From Magnolia sinica (lineage: Eukaryota > Streptophyta > Magnoliopsida > Magnoliales > Magnoliaceae), in assembly GCF_029962835.1 (NCBI RefSeq), contig NC_080587.1:59177528-59241527 (forward strand): DNA of 64,000 nucleotides. The letters are read 5' to 3'. Of this stretch, positions 55,343-64,000 are shown one piece after another. Each line of letters starts with the position of its first letter. The first letter of the stretch is position 1. The position numbers were made by a program, and so were the translations under genes. The notes under the pieces are model-generated. The model ran no database searches and was not told the origin of the DNA. It saw only the letters and a list, made by a program, of their open reading frames with translations.

Positions 55343-56998
55343 GTGGTCTCGGCAATAGGGGGAACTACTAAAATGAAAAATCTACCCACACCCTTTGTCG
55401 TGGGGGGCACAACCGTTGCAGATCCAGTGATGGTAGAAAGGAAGCTTAAGGAGCTTAAATTAGGCCTAGTGGGGATAGCATCCGATAGTTCTGTCTCTAT
55501 AATGAATCTGATCGGAGAAATCAGATCCACCAGGTTTGAGTCCTCGACCATTGATGTGGCTAGACTGTCGAACACTAAGTACCTAATAGTCCTCAAAACA
55601 TTAGCTAAATTCTAAGATTTCCTATCAGGTTTATCCATTTAGCAGTGAATGGGGTTAGTGGCAATGGAACCTTGGTCTCCAGAAGTTACATAAGGAGATT
55701 AGGGGTCCTGAATCTGATTATTTGAGATCCCCACCCATGCCTGGTTGGAGCTAGTAATCAAAGACCTAGGGAACTTCTATGGCAAAGTGATGTAGATAGA
55801 TACGAGCACCAAGTATGGGATATTCCATGTTTTCACCCAGGTAAAAGTCAAGCTTCACTAGGATTTCGACATTAAGAGAACGCAAAAGCTAGTTGTTGTA
55901 GGAAAATCCTTCCTAGTGTATGTTGAACTTGAGACTAGTTTGCCAAGATGGAACAAGGAATCAGAGGGTCCGATGATAGAATCGGCGAAGGGATATGGGG
56001 AGAGCATGAAGGCTTGGGTAGAAAGGAGTTTTAAATAAGAGATAAATAGCTGGGTGGACTGCTCATGCTGTGTTTTCCAAAACACCAGACAAAGAAAACT
56101 GTGCATTTCGCCCTACAGCTGCTCGAGGAAATGTCGACATAGAACCTCAAGGCGCGCTGGTTAAGGAGATGAATAAGGACGGGGGACACCGTAGTCCTTT
56201 TGGATCCTCCTTCGTGATGGGACATGAGGGAGGGATACCAGTAGGAGATTGACCCATGTTCAAACTTCAAGGGGGGACAGGGAGCCAAAGACTAGTGTAT
56301 GCAATTTCGAAGCCCGAATTCCCCCCTTTCCTGAGAAGCCCAGACTCCACATGAGAAATTAACCCCCACTGCAGCTAGTTGCTCAGTGCTCAAATCATAG
56401 CCAATCTCTTAGAAAGCACTATTCTCCATCCCCAATCCAACTCCAATTGCAGAGGAAGCAAAATTCCCTAGCCGAGCAGAGACCTCGGCAGGCTCTTCAC
56501 AGGCTTAGGTTAAAGACCTGTGCGACATCTGTAGGTTGCTCTCCTCTTTCGCCGCTAGATGGAAGTGAAGTTAGTAAAGAGATCAACCTATGGGCCTCTC
56601 CAACCCAACGCTTCGTGCCTCTATCAGAGGACAAGGACTCATCTCCTTCTCCCCATCTACGCCCTTTTGTGAAGTCAACCCCTGATAAGGGTCTGGATTT
56701 ATCGATGGATCTTTCCCTGTACTTTGACAAAGAAATGGAGGGTGGGAGTCTGCAATGCAGATATGTCAGAGAGGCAAAGGAACTCCAAAGGGACCTGGCT
56801 CAAGAGATCTTGGCTAATGCAATAGTGGGTTTAGATAGACCCACCTCGAAGTCACCAATGCGGTTAAAATTTAGGGGTGCACAAGCCTCACAACATGATA
56901 TAGAAAGCCACAACAGAGATGATACCTGGAGCACCTTATCCCTCCGAGCAGGGCTTGAGCTACTAGCAAGAAAGACGGTTGACAAGCCTAAGAAGGGG
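55343..56998 (+). pseudogene. L1 ORF1 central and C-terminal region
   Basis: The segment 55343-55615 (VMVERKLKELKLGLVGIASDSSVS) resembles the ORF1 part after the RRM. The open stretch 56447-57031 (PTQRFVPLSEDKDSSPSPHLRPFVKS, LARKTVDKPKKG) is the low-complexity C-terminal part and runs into the solo LTR. Between them are frame changes and stops. The assignment of this low-complexity part rests mainly on position. Confidence 0.55.
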
Positions 56999-59108
56999 TG
57001 TTCACACCCAAATTATAAGGTTGCGATGTAGTAATAATCTCGGTAAGACTGAGGTCGAATCCACAGGGACTGAACCTTGTACGTATTCTAAAAGTAACTA
57101 GAACTAGAACTAGAAGAAGATGTAATCTAAATCAGGTGAATATGAGAGAATAATGATGAATGGTCAATTAAAAACTAATAAATTTAAAGGTGGGAAACTA
57201 GGGTGTCAAGGATCCACTTGTAGCAATCAGGGAGATCTATGCTTGATTCAAGAACCCAACTGGAATCAGAGTCCCATCTTTATCCAATTGGAAAGGAGAG
57301 ATTTGTCAGATCTCTGAACTTCTCATGGATCTAATCATCAACAGATAAGAATGGTGAAGATGTGGAAGTGATTCTATCACCCTACCATGCCCAGGAGACA
57401 AGGCAAATAATAGCAAGTTACCAATCCACAACCAACATAGAGATTTGTGAAAGTTAGGAAGGATTCTTTCACCCTACCATGCCCATGGGACGATGGTGAA
57501 CAACGGGACTTGCTAATTTCATATTCTCAATAATGGAAAGAACATACTTAAAGCTATCGCAAATCCATTGTAATTTAAGTCACAACAAACCATTAAAAAC
57601 TAAAAGTATATCATATAATCAAACTAGAATCCAAGAGAGTTCAACAAAACATGAATCAAAGCAATAGGAAACTACCCATCATGGTACAAGCTTCACCTCT
57701 TAGCCCTAGCTAAGAGGTTTAGCCAATCACGGTCCTGATTAGCCAAAAACTCTTAAAAAGAAAGCATTAAAGGAAGAAATAAAGAAGAAGAAGGGGAAGA
57801 AGAACTCGATGCCACCGGCCGATGTCCATGGTCTCTTTCTCTCTCTTCTCTTCCCGTCTTGCCTCCACAGCTGCCCCAGATGGATGTTCTCCATGTCTTC
57901 CCACTCTTTTATAGATTAAGGTGGTTAGTGGAGTGGCTGTTTATGCACAGCCGCAAAAATGCAAGCCGAGTTGCGTTCTGACAAAATTTTCAGACATTGG
58001 ACGGTCCAAGAATCAATTTTGCCTCCATGAGTGGGGTAAAGACCCCCCTCTGAAGATTCTGGACAGTTCAAATCATCCAACCGACCACAAACAGTGGCCC
58101 ACAACACCCCGCAACGTCCGAAAAAACCAGATGTGTGTACGGTGTGAAATTTGTTGTGCTGAAATGCTCGGTGGCCCCCACAGTGATGTTTTCAGCAAAA
58201 TCCACCCCGTTCGTTGGATTCCTGGCAAAATTTCAATCAGAAAGGAGTGGTTTTGGTCGAGTTTTGGTGCGGTCCACTGTATCAAATTAACTCACCATTC
58301 ATCCTACATTTTCTGGCGATCCATGTGTATACGTGTGCATGGGACCAAAAGGCTACCATGGCTAAGGTCATGCCTCCCTTTTGGATGCAATGGATGGCCC
58401 TGATCGTCCATTTAGACGATTGGTGTGGCCCACTATGATCAACCGGTGGACATGCGTCCACCCGTTGGTTGGCTTTTGAAATTTTAAAAAAAAAAACATT
58501 TGTCAGCGCACACTGACCAGTTTTGTGAATTTTGGTGCTCGACTGGAGTGTATACACCGTGCACATGCACACCCTAAAGTGGGGTCTACTATGATGTATA
58601 TGAGAAATTCGCTCTGTCCATCCATTTTGCCACCTCATTTAAGGGGTTGAGATCAAAATTGAAGCATATCCAGATATCAGGTGGGCCACAGATCAGTATT
58701 TTATGGGCTGATCTGTCCCTTGGGCCACTTTCACAAAGATTCAATGGCTGAAATTTGACATGTACGGTTAATTTATGGTCCTCAAGCCAGATATAAAGTT
58801 TCAAGCCGAACGGATGGTGGGAACCCTATGATCTTGCATTCTGGATAATTTTCAGGCCTTTTTAGTGTGAATTGCGTGATTTTCTCGGATTTCTAGTGTG
58901 TAAATTCTTTGATCTTAGTCCCTTGGGGTCCGTCCCTTGCCTTGGAGATTCTTGATTGTTAAATCCATGCTTTTAGTACCCTTTTTCACTCTAGGCTCCT
59001 AAATTCACCTTGCAATACAAACACAATTAAAATAGGATGTTAAACAGTATTATGTTCGTAAAATCAGGTAATAACTAGGGTCTAATATACAATATTTGAC
59101 CCTCAACA
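56999..59108 (-). repeat. Solo Athila LTR inside the L1
   Basis: 2110 bp with LTR ends TGTTCACACC and CCTCAACA and no internal element sequence on either side. L1 sequence continues across it. Flanking 5-mers AGGGG and GGGGG are a possible target duplication. Subfamily B, closest to the Athila-3 LTRs. Hairpin at 57696-57717. Probably left by recombination between the two LTRs of a full element. Confidence 0.87.
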
Positions 59109-59184
59109 GGGGGCAGGTCCGAACCAGTGGTAGAGAAGACTGAGAAGATTAAAGAGAAGGGTCATCTACTCAGGGTGTGTTACG

Positions 59185-59840
59185 GATGGATAACTTGCAA
59201 GTGTGGAATGCCCAAGGTGTAGGCAACGTGCCTACTATCGGGACAGCCAAGAGGCTAATCAGAAGTCATCATCCATGGATGTAGCCATTCTAGAGCCTAT
59301 GATTAGGGAGGAAAGAGGAGTGGGCATAGGATTAAAAGTTGGCTTCCATTCCTCTCTCTCCAATGGAGAGGTGAGGGAAAGAATATGGGTCTTTTTCAAC
59401 AGTCAATTAAATGTTTCACTAGCTTCTATGTGAAAACAAATGCTTGCTCTTTGAGTTTGTGTGCAGAATTCCCAAGAGTCATTCCTGCTCTCTGTTGTAT
59501 AGGCAAGGTGCTTAAAAAATTAGCGGAGGGAGCTCTGGGAAGAGATGGCCTCCACAAGCAGAACATCCCCTAGGCTGTGGGTGGTTTGTGGAGATTTCAA
59601 TGCAGTGGTGGATAGCTCAAAGAGGCGAGGTAGTAGAAACAAGATGTCGCCAGCTCATCAAAGCTCGCAGGATCTATAAACAACGCTAGGTTACTGGATG
59701 TGGGATTCTCGGATAACAGGTTCACCTGGAGCAATAATCAAGAAGGGAATACTCGAGTCTAGGATAGACTGGAGAGAGTTCTTTGCAACAATGATTGGGT
59801 GATGCGCTTTCCTCATTTTAGGGTGGAGTACTTTGCTAAG
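59185..59840 (+). pseudogene. L1 ORF2 endonuclease domain
   Basis: Begins MDNLQVWNAQGVGNVPTIGTAKRL, then LEPMIREE in a shifted frame, matching the N-terminus of plant L1 ORF2 (NARGLGN...LIRSHxPDLVAILEP). Further on CGDFNAV (near 59592) and FTWSNNQEGN (near 59720) are typical apurinic-endonuclease-like motifs. Several stops and frame changes. Confidence 0.75.
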
Positions 59841-60239
59841 GATAAGCTCTAATCATGCTCGTTTGCTGCTAGCCTTCCCCCATGTCTACCCCATCACCAC
59901 AAAGCCTTTCCACTTCTAAAGAATGTGGTTTTAACAAGAAGTTTCCCTTCAAGTAGTAAAGGAGGCATGGGAGGGAGTTCAGTCACAAAATCCTACAGTC
60001 AACATGCTGCTAAAGCTTCAAAAGGTTAAGAAATCACTCAAGGTCTAGAATGGAGAGGTATTTAGGAATGTTTTTCTTAATGTCAAGCAAGTGGAATAGT
60101 CCCTTGAATTAATAGAGACTAGGATGCAGGTCTCCCTTGAAGAGAGTCTCGTTGTGGATCTCCAAGAAGCAAAGCATCACTTAGACCAGATGGAACTATC
60201 GGAAGAGATTTTCTAGAAACAAAAGGCCCGTAATAGTTG

Positions 60240-61287
60240 GTTGGCTGAAGGTGATAGAAACACGAGATTTTTTCACTTGGGGACTACAGAACGATTGAGA
60301 AAAGTAGAAATTGTGGAGATCCTTTTAGATTCGAGGCAAAAAACTATCAAATCTGGTAGCCATGAAAGAAGAGGCTATGAGATTTTTCTCGACCTTATTT
60401 CGAGTGGAGCCTCTTGCCCTTGCAAATGACCTCTTGGAGTCCATTCCTCATCTTCTATCAGCAAAGGATAACGAGGATCTGCTCGAAATGTCATCCATCG
60501 AGGAGGTCAAATAGGTCATCTTTGCCCTTTCGCAGTATGGGGCTCTTGGGCTAGATGGATTTGATGGGTCCATCTTCACGGGATGCTAAAGCATTGTGGG
60601 CCATGATATATTTGAAGCAAAGGTGGACCTGTTTAAAGGAGGGTCAATCCCCAGAGCATTTATAGCCTCCATCATATACCTCGTTACTAAATTTATATCT
60701 CCTTCGAGTTTCGCTGACTTTCGGTCTATCAGCCTTTGTAACTCCATATAAAATTTTCTCCAAAGTAATAGCTACAAGGTTAAGTCCAGTGTTGCCCAAG
60801 CTTATCTCCCTTGAACAAGGGGCATTCATCTGGGGCAAAGCTATATTGAAAAATTTTGCCCTCGCTCAAGAGATTTTCAAGGAGATAGGCAGGAAAGTCT
60901 GAGGTGTAAATATAGTGCTTAAGCTGGACATGGAAAAGGTTTATGATATGGAGAACTGAAATTTTCTCAAACAGGTCCTTATCCAGTTCACTTTCAGTAT
61001 CAGCTGGGTGAGCATGGTGGAAAAATGTTGGAACAACAGATGGTTTTCAGTTCTTATAAATGGGGAAGTGAGGGGATTCTTTAAGTCTTTGAGAGGTCTG
61101 AGGTAGGGAGACCCACTTTCCCTTAGCCTTTTCATCCTAACAGCAGAAGTTTTCAGTAGGGGCATCAAGTCGATTGTTAATAGAGGCATTTGCTAGCCCT
61201 TTAAGCTCAGGCATGGAAGCCCTCTCATCTCTCATCTTCTCAATGCCGACGAGACCTTGCTATTCTTAAACGAGGGTTGTGCATCAC
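60240..61287 (+). pseudogene. L1 ORF2 linker and reverse transcriptase region
   Basis: 60241-60429 reads AEGDRNTRFFHLGTTERLRK, the conserved GDxNTxFFH block before RT. RT remnants follow: a GLDGFDGSIF stretch near 60545, DFRSISLCN near 60718, and a RQGDPLS-like GRPTFP-frame block near 61100-61140. ADETLLFLNEG-like sequence at about 61238-61270 is the active-site region, just before Athila-4. Multiple stops; dead copy. Confidence 0.75.
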
Positions 61288-63430
61288 TGTTCACTCCCCA
61301 AGTATAGGGTTGTGATGTAGTAATAAACTCGGTAAGACCGAGGTCGAATCCACAAGGACTGATACCTGTACGTTATCTGAAACCAAGTAGAACTAGAACT
61401 AGACTAAGATGTGATCTAAACAAAATAGAATTTAAGGAATAATTGTGGAATAATTATCTAAAACTTTAAGGAATTCAGAGGAAGGAAACTAGGGATTCAG
61501 AGGATCCATTTGTAGAGATCAGGGAGATCTTATGCTTGCTTCAAAAATCATGAAAATTAAACTGAACTTCTTCTGATATAATTTTAAAGAGATGAAAGGT
61601 ATATGAATTAGAATGGATTCCATCACCACACCATGCCCAGGAGACAAAGTTAATAAAAGAATTAAACTAATTACCAACCAATCAACATGTCATGAAGGTC
61701 AGGAAGGGTACCGCCATCCAACCATGCCCAGGAGACGATGGTGAACAACAGGGCCTCCTGACGTCATAAACATCAAAAGGGAAAAAGAAATATTCAAAGC
61801 CATTGCAAACCCATTATAATTTCAGTCACAACAGACCATTAAAGACTAAGAAAATATTCCTTTAATAATCAACTTAAAATCAAATTCAGTTCAGAAATTT
61901 AAATTAAACGCATGAAATAGTATCTCCCATCTCGCTACAGGCTTCACCTCTTAGCCCTAGCTAAGAGGTTTAGCCATACATGAATGGGCTAAATTCAAAA
62001 TCAACAACAGAAGAAGGAGAAAGGAAAAAGGAAAAAAAACCAGGTCCAGGTCCAGGTTCTCTGCTGCTGCTCACGCTCAGCCGCTGCTCACCCAAGCTTC
62101 CCTATTCCAACCGAGATCCAGCCCCTTCCCTTCAGTCGTACCCCAAAAACACCACCTCCCCTTCAATCTCTCCTTCTTTCTTATAGTCCTCCCGCGCCCT
62201 GGAGAGGGAGTTACGCACCCTCTTTACGCAGCACAGCTCGGAAGGAAATCGTGCGTAAGGTGTACGCACGCTATGCAGTGAAAGCTCCAAACCACTTGCG
62301 TTTGGATGAATGATCGGGACGCTGACCGTCCCAGATTTTGCAAATATCTTCATGGCTAGGGTCAATCCTGGCTTGGGCATCATCTGGACGGTTTGGATCA
62401 CCAATCCGATCACAGGCAGTGGCCCACAATCGGCCGGAAGTTCCGGATTTCCTGGACGCGAAAACAGGGTGCGTAATGTACTTACCCTATACTGATGGTG
62501 GGGCCCACATCGCTTTTGTTTTGAGAAATCCACGCTGTACACTACATTCTACTCGAAAAACCAGGTGGGAATCACTATTTTTAGACCAAATTCTATGTGG
62601 CCCACAGTATCTTTTACTCCGCCGTTCATCATGCCTTTAACGGTTAGGATTCTGTAACGTCTTACATGGTCTCAAGAGGCCACCTTGGTGAGGTAAATAC
62701 CCTACCTATGCACATAATGGACGGTCCCGATTGATGCTTTGGAAGACGAGTGGGCCCCACTGAGAGGAACCGGCGGACCCACGTTCGCCGCTGTGAGAGG
62801 AATCCCGATTTGAGAAGAAGAGTCGGTCAGCGCTTGCTGACCGACTTTTGGACTTTTGGTGTGCGCCTGGTGCACCTGCATAACGTGTACATGCACTACC
62901 TGTATGGGTCTCACAGAGATGTTTGTGAGAAATCTACTCCGTCCATCTAGTTCTTCACATGATTTAAGGTGTTGAGACTGAAGATGAGGTGTATCCAGAG
63001 ATCAGGTGAGCCCCAGATTAGTAATTTGTGGGCTGATCTGTCCGTTGGGCCACTTCCACAATGATCCAATGGATGAAATTTTACGTGTACGGTTCATTTA
63101 TGGGCCTCAGGCCACGTATGGAGTTTCGAACTGATCAGATGGTGGGAACCCTATGATCTTGCATTCTGGACACTTTTCAGGCCACTTGAGCTTCAATTTC
63201 TTGATTTTCTTGGATCCTTGGCGTGCAAATCTGTCGATCTTGGTCTCCTAGGGCCCGTCGCTTGCCTTGGTGTCAGACCGTTAAATCCGTGCTTTTAGTA
63301 CCATTTCCTAATCCAAGCTCGTGAATACGCCCTGCATCACAAACATGATTAAATCAGGCCGTTAAACAGTACTATGTTTGTAAATCTTGGCAACAACTGG
63401 GGTTTGATATGCAATATTCGACCCTCAACA
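61288..63430 (-). repeat. Athila-4 3' LTR
   Basis: 2143 bp, TGTTCACTCC to ACCCTCAACA. Hairpin at 61947-61968, duplicated CCATGCCCAGGAGAC block at about 61625-61755, and a GTGGGCCCCAC word near 62750. Confidence 0.9.
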
Positions 63431-63844
63431 CAACCCCCAACCACCATCTTGCTAGTCCCGAGCAAGGTATATGAAAAATAAATTGAGAATTACAAGATAA
63501 TTTCTACAAACTCAAGAGATTTATGAAAAACAATTCAGATACTCGAATTCTAAGATTCATGAATGTTGGCATTGCTTTCTCCTGAAATCAAGCTCCCGGT
63601 CAACTTCATAATCAAGCTCAAATATTAATCCATTAATTAGAACGATTTTAAATATTGAGTTCCATGGGTGTATCGTGTAATCTCGGCTTATCATTAAGGT
63701 TCACTTCTTAATTTCATGATATTATCGGTAAACACTAAGATAATTCATAATAACTCAAACTTTCCTCACGGATCATCTTTTCATTAATCGACCTTTGATA
63801 TATTTATTTTTTCATTAAAATACCGCCAAGGGGAGGAATCAAAT

Positions 63845-63952
63845 CTTCACCTATAGGGAGCAAACCTATGATGAAGACCATTGCCCACCCCTTTCCGCCG
63901 GCCACTTTGGGAAATTAAACCTTCACCTATAGGGAGCAAACCTATGATGAAG
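63845..63952 (-). repeat. Paired hairpin repeat in Athila-4
   Basis: Two copies (63845-63876 and 63921-63952) of CTTCACCTATAGG...CCTATGATGAAG, 76 bp apart, equivalent to 4127-4236 and 18336-18445. Confidence 0.72.
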
Positions 63953-64000
63953 ATTATTCACCCAATCCTTTCAATTTTCTGAGGCCGGTTCCTTTCATGC

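Larger units (their letters stand above)
54950..61287 (+). mobile_element. L1 LINE with ORF1 and ORF2, old and split
   Basis: Order on the + strand: ORF1 with RRM (55015-55272) and a long variable region to 56998, a solo Athila LTR (56999-59108), the end of ORF1, ORF2 endonuclease from 59185, and RT to 61287, where Athila-4 interrupts it. The element is heavily mutated in all coding parts, with many stops and frame changes. The left boundary is approximate. The rest of RT, RNase H and tail would lie beyond Athila-4, outside the window. Confidence 0.82.
61288..64000 (-). mobile_element. Athila-4: Athila-like element, left part
   Basis: A complete 3' LTR (61288-63430) is followed by 570 bp of internal 3' untranslated sequence read on the - strand, then the window ends. 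The LTR is subfamily A like Athila-1 and Athila-2. The internal part has the G-rich polypurine tract next to the LTR and both hairpins (63845-63876 and 63921-63952). Whether pol is present cannot be seen. Confidence 0.87.

Overview
The window looks like repeat-rich nuclear DNA of a flowering plant. It holds plant-type Ty3/Gypsy (Athila-like and Del/Tekay-like) and Ty1/Copia elements, plant L1 LINEs ending in an RNase H domain, and the first exon of a G-type lectin S-receptor-like kinase. Diverged copies of a module running from a GGGCCCAC core to GTCCATCC are scattered through it; from memory this is common in magnoliid genomes such as Cinnamomum and Liriodendron, but that placement is a guess. 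I see no bacterial genes, tRNA, rRNA or CRISPR.

Left stack, 1-32790: a Copia element (Copia-1, + strand) is the oldest layer. A Del/Tekay-like element (6741-14114 visible) appears to sit in its 5' LTR, and an Athila-like element (Athila-1, 1-6740 visible) sits in the 5' LTR of that. An 11.65-kb Athila-like element with both LTRs (Athila-2, 15784-27434, - strand) splits the Copia-1 body. A 5'-truncated L1 (28602-30631) splits it again and was later rearranged by a 0.7-kb inversion that carried Copia sequence with it.

Middle, 32791-38868: low-copy-looking DNA with small repeats (two LINE tails, two MITE-like elements, a possible SINE) and the only convincing host gene. That gene has one large exon (36877-38137) encoding signal peptide, B-lectin, S-locus glycoprotein, EGF-like and PAN domains, followed by a consensus splice donor. 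No transmembrane or kinase exon is visible in the remaining 26 kb.

Right stack, 38869-64000: Copia-2 (38869-54216, - strand, exact 5-bp target duplication) lies just downstream of the exon. It contains Athila-3 (40551-51180), whose right LTR contains an L1 (48482-51061). After a short unassigned stretch, an old L1 on the + strand (about 54950-61287) is split by a solo Athila LTR (56999-59108) and cut at 61288 by Athila-4, which runs off the window.

The most interesting signals are these: a non-autonomous Athila lineage in which the RT-RNase H-integrase block is replaced by a module shared between two separate copies; a strongly conserved hairpin in every Athila LTR and a paired hairpin before the polypurine tract; a roughly 5-kb LTR carrying three successive unrelated tandem arrays, one dense in GGCCCA motifs; and the receptor-kinase exon stranded upstream of 26 kb of transposons. 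All retroelements are treated as fossils. Divergence figures are by eye.
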